This document shows, piece after piece, positions 45,901-53,537 of a DNA stretch of 62,465 nucleotides; position 1 is the stretch's first letter; every line of letters starts with the position of its first letter. This stretch comes from Bryobacterales bacterium. Its GTDB lineage: Bacteria > Acidobacteriota > Terriglobia > Bryobacterales > Bryobacteraceae. The translations under genes were made by a program, and so were the position numbers. The stretch lies in contig PLRS01000076.1 in NCBI GenBank assembly GCA_003164035.1, forward strand, positions 1-62,465. The letters are read 5' to 3'. Under the pieces are notes generated by a model. It did not search any database. It was not told where the DNA came from and saw nothing but the letters and a program-made list of their open reading frames with translations.

Positions 45901-47079
45901 ATGCAAGCCATTCTAAACAGCCCGCTCTTCATCCCGCTGCTGCTGACGGTGCTGATCATCGCTTTGGTTCCGCTCGTCGCCGGCTACCTCACCCTGGTGG
46001 AGCGCAAGGTGCTCGCCGATTTTCAGGTGCGCCTTGGCCCCATGCGCGTGGGACCGTATGGCCTGCTGCAGCCCCTCGCCGACGCCCTCAAGCTTTTCAT
46101 CAAGGAAGACATTATTCCCACGGACGCGGACCGTGCCCTGTTCTGGTTCGCTCCCATGGTTTCCACTTTGACCTCCCTCACCGGCTTCGCGGTGTTGCCG
46201 TTCACCGACAAGCTCTACATCGCGGACGTCAATGTCGGCCTGCTGGTGATCTCGGCCACGTCTTCGGTGGGAATTCTCGGCATCATCCTGGGCGGATGGG
46301 CGTCCAACAGCCACTACTCGCTGCTGGGCGCGCTGCGCAGCGCGGCGCAGTTGGTCAGTTACGAAGTGGCGCTGGCTTTCGCGCTGCTTTCGGCCGTCAT
46401 GGTATCGGGCACCTTGAGCATGCAGGGCATCGTGAAAGCGCAACTCGCGCACGGCGTGTGGGGCGTGTTCGCCAATTACGGCTTTATGATCGTGCCCTTC
46501 GCGGTGTACCTGATCGCGGCCACGGCGGAAACCAACCGCGCGCCCTTCGATCTTCCGGAAGCCGAATCCGAGCTGGTGGCCGGCTTCCATACCGAATACA
46601 GCGGCTTTCGCTGGGCGCTCTATTTTCTGGCCGAGTACTGCAACATGTTAGTGGTTTGCTCGGTGGCCGTGACGCTGTTCTGGGGCGGCTGGCTGCGCCC
46701 GTTCCCGAACGTGGCCTGGCTCGAAATACCGCTCAACTTCGCTTTCCCGCTGATATTCTTCGTCGGTACCGGCCTGGCGTGCCTCACCTTGGTCAAGCGC
46801 CTGATCGATACCAGCCAGAAAGTAGTGCTGGTGGTGGTCGCCCTCGGCCTGATCCTGACCGGCGCGCTGCTGACTATCCCGGTGGTAAACCATCTCATGG
46901 CCGGCCTGTTCTGGTTCCTGCTGAAGGTTTCGGCCATCATCTACGTGCTAGTCTGGTTTCGCGGCACCTTCCCCCGCTTCCGTTACGACCAGCTCATGAA
47001 CATCGGCTGGAAAATCGCGATTCCGGTCGGCATGGGTGCAGTGGTGATCAACGCGGTGTTGGGGATGGTGGGGAAGTAG
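45901..47079 (+). CDS. nuoH: NADH-quinone oxidoreductase subunit H
   Basis: 392 residues, longer than typical 320-350. TLVERKVLADFQVRLGPMRV, GLLQPLADALKLFIKEDIIP, and ETNRAPFDLPEAESELVAGF are hallmarks. It contributes to the quinone chamber. It sits at the operon's end after nuoN, an unusual position. The stop is 15 bases from the convergent SecB-like gene. Confidence 0.95.
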   Translation: MQAILNSPLFIPLLLTVLIIALVPLVAGYLTLVERKVLADFQVRLGPMRVGPYGLLQPLADALKLFIKEDIIPTDADRALFWFAPMVSTLTSLTGFAVLPFTDKLYIADVNVGLLVISATSSVGILGIILGGWASNSHYSLLGALRSAAQLVSYEVALAFALLSAVMVSGTLSMQGIVKAQLAHGVWGVFANYGFMIVPFAVYLIAATAETNRAPFDLPEAESELVAGFHTEYSGFRWALYFLAEYCNMLVVCSVAVTLFWGGWLRPFPNVAWLEIPLNFAFPLIFFVGTGLACLTLVKRLIDTSQKVVLVVVALGLILTGALLTIPVVNHLMAGLFWFLLKVSAIIYVLVWFRGTFPRFRYDQLMNIGWKIAIPVGMGAVVINAVLGMVGK

Positions 47080-47094
47080 CTGCGAAGCATATCG

Positions 47095-47574
47095 TCATGT
47101 TCGGGCTCCTTTCTTTCTTTGTTTACCCGCTTCGGACAATACCAGGCGTAGCAGCGGCAAGGGCTCGGTGGGGAAGCCCATCCGGGCGGTGATGGTTTGC
47201 ACAAATTCCCGAAGATAGGGCCAAACCGCCAGGACCGCATGCCCTTTCCGGAAGGCCTCAACTTCGGTTTTGGCCGGGGGCTTCGCCTGATCTGCGAATC
47301 GGTAGCGTGCTAGAAAGGTCGCGTTGATGTGGAACGTCAACACTCCATCGCAGCGCACCCGAAGCGTGACGGCGAAATCCACCCCAGTTGAACCACTGCC
47401 CTCCACCTCAGACTCGACCTCCGCGTCAAGTCGGACTGGTTCGACAGCTCCGACCGGCCGGCCTGCTCCCGCGACCTCGGATTTGTAAAGCGAGATATCC
47501 TGCAACTGCACCCTCGCTTGCAGGGCCGCGGCACGCTCGATCTCCCGTTTTGTCAATGCAATCGTGAAATCCAT
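47095..47574 (-). CDS. SecB-like chaperone of a toxin-antitoxin-chaperone operon
   Basis: 159 residues. Order of SecB features: VQLQDISLYKSEVAGAG at 22-38 (SecB: VYVKDLSFE-type strand), the strands VDFAVTLRVRC and LTFHINATFLARYRF, then WPYLREFVQTITARMGFPTE (118-137) with PLPLLRL, the signature of SecB (FPYARE..ITDMV..GFP.L.L.P). The C-terminus is lysine-rich rather than the zinc-binding SecA tail. It follows the antitoxin by 4 bases. In TAC systems (M. tuberculosis Rv1957) such a chaperone protects the antitoxin. Here it probably does the same rather than serve secretion in general. Confidence 0.75.
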   Translation of the reverse strand: MDFTIALTKREIERAAALQARVQLQDISLYKSEVAGAGRPVGAVEPVRLDAEVESEVEGSGSTGVDFAVTLRVRCDGVLTFHINATFLARYRFADQAKPPAKTEVEAFRKGHAVLAVWPYLREFVQTITARMGFPTEPLPLLRLVLSEAGKQRKKGART

Positions 47575-47578
47575 ACCA

Positions 47579-47983
47579 TCAAGCCGCCATTAGAGTCAGC
47601 GCGGATACTGCCGGAATGTCCGGCCAGGAGAAAACCGGCCGAACGTTGCTCATCGCTGTGAAGGAGCCAAGCGGGACGCGCGCAGCGGGTCGCCTTATTC
47701 CTGCCACGCCCAATCGGGCTCCGAGCGCCTCCAGAACCGCGGCCAAGGTTTGGACACTCGGGTTGCCCTTCTCGGAGAGCGCCCGATACAGGCTCTCGCG
47801 ATTCAAGCCGGAGCGCGCTGCAACCGTAGCGATCCCTCCCTGCGCCAGCGTGACGTTGCGTAGCGCGATCAAGAAGATTCTCGGGTCCTGCTCGTCAAGC
47901 GCCGCGTTCAGATAAGCGAGCGCCCGCTCCTCGTCCTTTAGCATGTCCTTCAGAAGATCGTCGTATGATGCACTTCTAGGCAT
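47579..47983 (-). CDS. higA: HigA-like antitoxin with C-terminal chaperone-addiction-like extension
   Basis: 134 residues from ATG 47983, with GGAGGAGG upstream. Residues 20-95 are the helix-turn-helix antitoxin: ERALAYLNAALDEQDPRIFL, GGIATVAARSGLNRESLYRA, GNPSVQTLAAVLEALGARL. Members usually end near residue 95. Here 39 more residues follow (96-134), with aromatic and hydrophobic patches VRPVFSWPDIPAVSALTLMA. In known TAC systems such an extension is the chaperone addiction region. The gene overlaps the toxin by 8 bases and precedes the SecB-like gene. Confidence 0.85.
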   Translation of the reverse strand: MPRSASYDDLLKDMLKDEERALAYLNAALDEQDPRIFLIALRNVTLAQGGIATVAARSGLNRESLYRALSEKGNPSVQTLAAVLEALGARLGVAGIRRPAARVPLGSFTAMSNVRPVFSWPDIPAVSALTLMAA

Positions 47984-48320
47984 CTGGCCTCCTCCGGTAA
48001 TCCGTGAGGTATTTTCTGGCGCGGCGAATGTCCTTTTGTTGGGTGCTTTTGTCCCCACCGCAAAACAGCACCACGGCCGAGCTGTCTTCTACCATGAAAT
48101 AAACCCGGTACCCCGGACCGATATCGATGCGCAGTTCGGATAGTCCCTTTCCCAGGGATCGAGTATCTCCAAAATTCCCCAAGCGTAGCCGGTCCAGGCG
48201 CGTCTGCACTCGTGCCGCGGCGTCGGCGTTTCGATCCGACAACAACCACAGCCACTCCGCAAATGGACGTTTTCCATTGGCCGCCTCGTAGTGCCGTAGC
48301 AAGTACTCGTCTGCCGGCAT
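47976..48320 (-). CDS. higB: RelE/HigB-superfamily toxin (Gp49-like)
   Basis: 114 residues. FAEWLWLLSDRNADAAARVQ, LGNFGDTRSLGKGLSELRID, GPGYRVYFMVEDSSAVVLFC and GGDKSTQQKDIRRARKYL match the phage-derived Gp49-like/HigB toxins, mRNA-cleaving on the ribosome in known cases. ATG 48320 is chosen; 26 further codons are open upstream, but they pass through the promoter. First gene of the operon; its message may be leaderless. Confidence 0.87.
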   Translation of the reverse strand: MPADEYLLRHYEAANGKRPFAEWLWLLSDRNADAAARVQTRLDRLRLGNFGDTRSLGKGLSELRIDIGPGYRVYFMVEDSSAVVLFCGGDKSTQQKDIRRARKYLTDYRRRPDA

Positions 48321-48328
48321 CCGTTCCC

Positions 48329-48358
48329 ATTGTAGCTTATCGGCCACAGTGCGGCAAA
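48329..48358 (-). promoter_or_regulatory. Candidate promoter of the TAC operon
   Basis: On the minus strand TTTGCC (48353-48358) and TACAAT (48329-48334) are 18 bases apart. The -10 ends 8 bases before the ATG at 48320, implying a leader of nearly zero length. The 110-base gap is shared with the divergent GH88-like gene. Confidence 0.45.
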
Positions 48359-48430
48359 CGCTGCGCGCCGGGCGGCCCGTCCGCTCCGGGGACATCCCGC
48401 CTCCCGACCTCGTGCGGCCACGGCGTTAGA

Positions 48431-49753
48431 ATGACCTTTCCGATGCGTATCTCGACCGATCTGACCCCCGCCGCGTTGCACGGCAAACTCCATCGCCTGT
48501 TCGAGCTTTCGGCCGCCAAGATTCATTCGCTCGACCAAACCTGGTCGCCCGAGCAAGGCTCGCCGGTTTTCACCGTTCAAGGCCGCTACTCGAGCCGCGG
48601 CTGGACCGAATGGACGCAAGGGTTTCAATTCGGCGCGCCGATTCTGCAGTTCGACGCCACCGGCGAGCGCGAATTCCTGGAGGCCGGCCGCGCCCGCACC
48701 GTGGCCTACATGGCGCCGCACGTTTCGCACACCGGTGTGCACGACCATGGCTTCAACAACCTCAGCACCTACGGCAACCTGCTGCGGCTGATGGCCGAAG
48801 GGCGCATCGAAGACAATCCGTGGGAACGGCGGTTCTACGAACTGGCGATCAAGGTTTCGGGCGCTGTACAAGCCGCGCGCTGGTCCCCGACGGCCGATGG
48901 CGGCGGCTATATCTACTCGTTCAACGGGCCGCATTCGTTGTTTGTCGATACCATCCGCTCGCTGCGCATTCTGGCGGTGGCACACCGGCTGGGCCACGTG
49001 TTGATGGGCGAAAACGACCGCCGGATTTCGCTGCTCGACCGCCTGATGGACCACGCCCGCGCGACCGCCCGCTATTCGGTTTTCTACGGCGAAGGGCGTG
49101 ACGCCTACGACGTGCGCGGGCGAGTCGCGCATGAGGCCATCTTCAATTCCAACGACGGCAATTTCCGCTGCCCCAATTCGCAGCAAGGCTATTCCCCCTT
49201 CACCACCTGGACGCGTGGCCTGGCCTGGGCCATGCTAGGTTTCGCGGAGCAGCTCGAATTCTTCGCCACCCTCGATGCCCCTCCCGCCGAATTCGTCGAG
49301 ATGATGGAGAAGGCCGCCCGCGCCACCTGCGATTTCTACATCGACAACACCGCCGCCGACGGAATCCCCTACTGGGACACGGGCGCGCCCGGCCTGGCCG
49401 TGCTCGGCAACTGGCGCGCGCAACCCGCCGACCCGTTCAACCCGCACGAACCGGTGGATAGCTCCGCCGCCGCCATCGCCGCGCAAGGGTTGTTGCGGCT
49501 GGGCCGCTACCTGGGCGAATCCCGCTACACCGACGCCGGCCTCACCGTCAGCTCGGCCCTGTTCGACGACCCCTACCTGAGCACCAGCCCGTTGCACCAG
49601 GGCCTGATCCTGCACTCCGTTTATCACCGCCCCAACGGCTGGGACGGTGGCCCGGGCGAATCCTCGATGTGGGGCGACTACCATGCCCGCGAGTTGGCGC
49701 TCTACCTGCTGCGCCTGGCCGAAGAGAAGCCCTACCTCAAATTCTGGCCTTGA
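48431..49753 (+). CDS. GH88-like unsaturated glucuronyl hydrolase
   Basis: 440 residues, six-hairpin (alpha/alpha)6 fold. HDHGFNNLSTYGNLLRLMAE, and the later FNSNDGNFRCPNSQQGYSPF, TWTRGLAWAMLGFAEQLEFF, DGIPYWDTGAPG, PVDSSAAAIAAQGLLRLGRY are the GH88/GH105 style, with acids N-S-N-D-G (presumably the catalytic aspartates) visible. It hydrolyses unsaturated uronic-acid oligosaccharides produced by polysaccharide lyases. No signal peptide. A possible TAGAAT at 48427-48432 would favour the second ATG, 48443, as the start. Confidence 0.85.
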   Translation: MTFPMRISTDLTPAALHGKLHRLFELSAAKIHSLDQTWSPEQGSPVFTVQGRYSSRGWTEWTQGFQFGAPILQFDATGEREFLEAGRARTVAYMAPHVSHTGVHDHGFNNLSTYGNLLRLMAEGRIEDNPWERRFYELAIKVSGAVQAARWSPTADGGGYIYSFNGPHSLFVDTIRSLRILAVAHRLGHVLMGENDRRISLLDRLMDHARATARYSVFYGEGRDAYDVRGRVAHEAIFNSNDGNFRCPNSQQGYSPFTTWTRGLAWAMLGFAEQLEFFATLDAPPAEFVEMMEKAARATCDFYIDNTAADGIPYWDTGAPGLAVLGNWRAQPADPFNPHEPVDSSAAAIAAQGLLRLGRYLGESRYTDAGLTVSSALFDDPYLSTSPLHQGLILHSVYHRPNGWDGGPGESSMWGDYHARELALYLLRLAEEKPYLKFWP

Positions 49754-49775
49754 GACGATGGGTTCTTGGCTCGCG

Positions 49776-51542
49776 CTATCTCCGAGCCGCGATCCACTCG
49801 TCGATCACCGCATCCAGCATGTCGAGCGGAAGTGGGCCCTGATCGAGCACGGCGTCGTGAAAGGCACGCAGATCGAATCGCGCTCCCAACTCCCGCTGCG
49901 CGCGTTCGCGCAGTTCGAGAATCTTCATCTGTCCCATCTTGTAAGAAAGGGCTTGCGCCGGCCAGGCGATGTAGCGATCCACTTCGGTTTCAATATTCTG
50001 GTCGTCCATCGCCGTGTGCTGGTGGAAGAAGTCGACCATCTGCTGGCGGGTCCAGTGCTTGGCGTGTACGCCCGTGTCCACTACCCAGCGCACGGCCCGC
50101 CACATTTCATTCTGCAGGCGGCCGTAGTCGCTGTACGGATCCCGATAAAAACCCACCTCTTTTCCCAGCCGCTCCGAGTAGAACGCCCACCCTTCGGTAA
50201 ACGCATTCAGATCGAGGGCATACCTGCGGAACGGCGGCAGGCCGGTGAGTTCCTGCGCAATCGAGAATTGCAGGTGATGCCCGGGGACCCCTTCGTGGTA
50301 AGCGATGGCTTCGACGTTGAGCAGCAATCGCTTCTCCGGCGCGTATTCGTTCACGTTGATCCGTCCCGGCCGCGAGCCGTCTCCGGCGCCCGGCGAATAG
50401 TCGGCGGGAACGGCGTCGGCGCTCCGGAAGGACTCCATCGGCACCACGGCCAGCTTGTTCTTCGGCAGCCGTCCGAATAGCGCCGGCAGCTTCCCGTACA
50501 TCTGGTCGCGATATTGCGTGTACAGGTCGAGCAACTGCCGGCCGGAGCTGGCGTGCAGCTTGGGGTCTTGCCGAATGTGTTCGTTAAACGACTTCAGATC
50601 GTTGTATCCTTGCGACGCGGCGATCGTCAGCATCTCGGCTTCAATTTCCGTCACGCTCTTCAGGCCAAGCTGGTGAATCTGTTCGGCGGTGAAATCGCTG
50701 GTGGTCTCGTGACGCACGGCGAAGCGATAGCGCGCTTCCCCATCGGGGAGGGCCCACACGCCGGGTTCGAGCCGCCCGTGAGGCGCGTAATCTTCGCGAA
50801 CGAATCTGGCGAAGTTCGTGTACGCCGGCGCCACCGAGTTCTTCACCGCGCTCTCGATCGCTTCGCGCAATCGTTTGCGGTCCGCCTCGGAGATGGAATC
50901 GGGGAACTTGCGCAGCGGCTCGGTGAATGGGCTCTTGTCGAGCGGATTATCGGCAATCTGTTGCGCCTGTCCGGCCACCTTCTCGAGCAGATAGCGGGGC
51001 GGCATGCGGTGGTCGCGCAGACCCTCGCGCATGTGTCCTATCGCCTGCTCGAAAACGCGCGGGATCTGGCGCAGGCGGGACAGGTAGTTTTCGTAGTCCT
51101 TCCCGTTGCGGAACGGTGAACCCGAAGCGAGCGAAGCGTAGCCCAGGTGAACGCCGTCGAACTGCGTCGCCGGCATCTCCCAGTCCTTGAATTGGGCGCG
51201 CTCGATCGCTTCCCGCAAGCTGCGCAACATGAGTGAGCGGTTGAGCTTCTCCGGCTCCGGAAATCCAGCGGCATCGATAGCTTCGAAGCGCTCCAGCGAT
51301 TGACGAGCGTGCTTGAGGTCGTCGGCGATCGCCTTGTCCGAAAGATCGCTCAGCCGATCGTTGTAGCGATCGTCCCCGACCTGGGTGGCAAATTCAGGCT
51401 GCGTGCGGAGCGAGTACTCCCACTCATCGGCGAGCAGACGATTCAGCTCCGCCCGCCGGCCGTCCAGGCTCCGCTCCGCGGCCTGGCCAAAGCAAAGTTG
51501 GAGCGTCACCGCGCAACAGAAAATCGCAACCGATACTCGCAA
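49776..51542 (-). CDS. Secreted DUF885 family protein, predicted metallopeptidase-like
   Basis: 588 residues. TTG 51542 with GGAGG at the right distance gives a signal peptide (MRVSVAIFCCAVTLQLCFGQ), so it is preferred over a TTG at 51581. DUF885: DEWEYSLRTQPEFATQVGDD, IAYHEGVPGHHLQFS (histidine and glutamate arranged as in zinc peptidases), FTEGWAFYSERLGKEVG, RYIAWPAQALSYKMGQMKIL. Its location is the periplasm or outside; activity in these proteins is mostly uncharacterised. Confidence 0.87.
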   Translation of the reverse strand: MRVSVAIFCCAVTLQLCFGQAAERSLDGRRAELNRLLADEWEYSLRTQPEFATQVGDDRYNDRLSDLSDKAIADDLKHARQSLERFEAIDAAGFPEPEKLNRSLMLRSLREAIERAQFKDWEMPATQFDGVHLGYASLASGSPFRNGKDYENYLSRLRQIPRVFEQAIGHMREGLRDHRMPPRYLLEKVAGQAQQIADNPLDKSPFTEPLRKFPDSISEADRKRLREAIESAVKNSVAPAYTNFARFVREDYAPHGRLEPGVWALPDGEARYRFAVRHETTSDFTAEQIHQLGLKSVTEIEAEMLTIAASQGYNDLKSFNEHIRQDPKLHASSGRQLLDLYTQYRDQMYGKLPALFGRLPKNKLAVVPMESFRSADAVPADYSPGAGDGSRPGRINVNEYAPEKRLLLNVEAIAYHEGVPGHHLQFSIAQELTGLPPFRRYALDLNAFTEGWAFYSERLGKEVGFYRDPYSDYGRLQNEMWRAVRWVVDTGVHAKHWTRQQMVDFFHQHTAMDDQNIETEVDRYIAWPAQALSYKMGQMKILELRERAQRELGARFDLRAFHDAVLDQGPLPLDMLDAVIDEWIAARR

Positions 51543-51585
51543 AATGCAGACCTCCGCAGCCTTTATTCTAAGACCGACCAAGAAC

Positions 51586-52674
51586 CTATCCCGATTCCGG
51601 CAAGGCCGCGCCCGCGCTTGCCGGGGCCGGCGGATTCGCCGCGGACCCGACAGCGCTCCGGGTCTTCCACTGCAGCCATGCCACCGAGAGCGCCACCATC
51701 AGCGCCATCACCGTTGCCGTAGCCAGCGTAACTTCCGCAATGTTCATGGTCCGCTTGAACGGTTTCGCCAGCGCCCCGTAGACCAGCACCACATGCACCC
51801 AATAGACCATCAGCGAATTCCTGCCCAACGTAACCACCCAGCTCCAGCCGGCGCGCGCCCAATACTCGGTCCATAAGTAGGATGCCGGCATCAACACCAG
51901 CATGATCCCGACGCGAATCAGAACCAGGGCCGGGCTATCGGTCCAGAAATGGGAGTTAGCATAAATCGAATACGGCAGGTTGGCGAAATACTGTCCGCCG
52001 AACACCAGCCCGAAACCGGCCAGCACCGACCATTGCATCAGCCGCTCCATTCGGTCCTCGGCGGTCTGTTTTACCACCGGGCCCACCGCCAGCCCGAAGC
52101 CCAGGTACGCCGCGCACGGGAAGAACGGAAAATGCCCGCGCCCCGGTATTGGCACCAGGTATTCGCGCAGCAGGCTCGGCGCGCCCTCCCAGTTGAGATT
52201 CGCCAAAATGGGCGAAACCACCGCAATCGCCAGCGCGCCCGTCACGGCCACGCGCGCGCGGTTGGCCCGTCCCACCCCGGCCGCGGCCGCAAAAAATGCC
52301 ATGGCCACGCCCATGCAATTCAGAATGTCGACCTTGAATACCTCGTGCCAATTCCCACCCGGAATGCTCCCCATCCAGTTGGTCAGCCGGAAGGCAAAGG
52401 CGATGGCTAGAATGTAACCGGCGCGGTGGAGCGCCTGCCGCCAGCGCCGCAACGGGTTCGGTTCGCGCCGTTCCAGCCCTTCCATCTGGAAGGCGCTGGT
52501 CATCCCCGCCATAAATAGAAACAGCGGCGCCGCCATCCCGCCCACAAACTGCGACAGAACGTACGCGCTTCCGTCCCGCAGGTTCAACCGGGTTAGGGAA
52601 TTGAAGGTGTGGCACTGGATCATCACGATCACCGCCACGCCCCGCATCCAATCCAGAAAAGGAAATCGCTTCAC
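51586..52674 (-). CDS. DUF1624/heparan-acetyltransferase-like membrane acyltransferase
   Basis: 362 residues, about ten transmembrane helices. KRFPFLDWMRGVAVIVMIQC HTF-type start, with the histidine in QCHTFN matching the acetyltransferase active site region. MAAPLFLFMAGMTSAFQMEG and VTLGRNSLMVYWVHVVL support the family. The start is GTG 52674. Likely transfers an acyl group to a sugar at the membrane. It is 44 bases from the DUF885 gene. Confidence 0.75.
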   Translation of the reverse strand: MKRFPFLDWMRGVAVIVMIQCHTFNSLTRLNLRDGSAYVLSQFVGGMAAPLFLFMAGMTSAFQMEGLERREPNPLRRWRQALHRAGYILAIAFAFRLTNWMGSIPGGNWHEVFKVDILNCMGVAMAFFAAAAGVGRANRARVAVTGALAIAVVSPILANLNWEGAPSLLREYLVPIPGRGHFPFFPCAAYLGFGLAVGPVVKQTAEDRMERLMQWSVLAGFGLVFGGQYFANLPYSIYANSHFWTDSPALVLIRVGIMLVLMPASYLWTEYWARAGWSWVVTLGRNSLMVYWVHVVLVYGALAKPFKRTMNIAEVTLATATVMALMVALSVAWLQWKTRSAVGSAANPPAPASAGAALPESG

Positions 52675-52824
52675 CGAAGATTCCGCCGGCCGCCGATCGC
52701 GGCGTCACTATGTGCAATTTAGCACAAAAACGGGCGCCGGCCACTGTGGTCGCCGAAGACTTCGGGGAGTAGGCGCCCCTCCTCGGGTACAATGATGATT
52801 CTTCCCGAAAATAGGAGCTTTGCG

Positions 52825-53145
52825 ATGTACAGCATGAGTAACCTGAAAAAACTCAAGATTCTGGATGCGAACGCCACCGCCGCGATGCAAGCTTTCTGGG
52901 CTTTTGACAAAGCCGCCATGGCCGACGGAGCGATCCCCGCCAAGTACAAAGAACTGATGGCGCTCGCAGTCGCGTTCACAACGCAATGCCCCTACTGCAT
53001 CGAGATCCATTCCGGCAAAGCGCGGCGCGCTGGCGCCACCGATCCGGAGATCGCCGAAGTAGTGACCATCGCCGCGGCGCTGCGGGCCGGCGCAGCCATC
53101 ACTCACGGCACCCATGCATTCCCCGAAGAACAGCAGGGACAATAA
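52825..53145 (+). CDS. AhpD-like carboxymuconolactone decarboxylase family protein
   Basis: 106 residues, all alpha. MADGAIPAKYKELMALAVAF, CPYCIEIHSGKARRAGATDP with the redox CxxC and following histidine, then EIAEVVTIAAALRAGAAITH. This is the AhpD/CMD fold, able to act as a disulfide reductase for peroxide detoxification. ATG 52825 has AGGAG upstream; the open frame extends 11 more codons up without support. No ahpC beside it. Confidence 0.87.
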   Translation: MYSMSNLKKLKILDANATAAMQAFWAFDKAAMADGAIPAKYKELMALAVAFTTQCPYCIEIHSGKARRAGATDPEIAEVVTIAAALRAGAAITHGTHAFPEEQQGQ

Positions 53146-53537
53146 CCCCCGCCCCGGATTTTTGGCGCCGTTTTGTGCATTTTTGTGCATCCGGGAGAAG
53201 GGTCGAGATCGTCAATGCTCGCCTGCAGCAAGGTCGTTCCCGCGGCGAGACTGCCGGTTCGTCCGACGAATTGTGCGTTTTTGTGCACAAATCGCAGGCC
53301 CGCCGGGTTTGGCTCCGGCGTGCCCGGCGAGCATATAACCGCTTACGAATCTGACGTTTAGCTACAAAACTGAGGCTTCATCGGCGGCCGCAATTTGATT
53401 TTTCACGGCCTCCAACGGTCTACCGCGGGCGCCGCCCTTCACCTGGGGCGACGCCCATTTTGCCGTTCTCGACACCGACCTGGGCAATGCGGCGCTTCGG
53501 AGGTGGTAAAATTGCCCAGAACGCCGAAGGAGCACTC
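53146..53537. other. Intergenic region with phased TTTTGTGCAT motifs
   Basis: 392 bases with no convincing gene. TTTTGTGCAT occurs twice in exact tandem at 53171-53190. A second pair, TTGTGCGTTTTTGTGCACAA, is at 53271-53290. Downstream gene starts at 53538. No RNA gene recognised. Confidence 0.5.
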
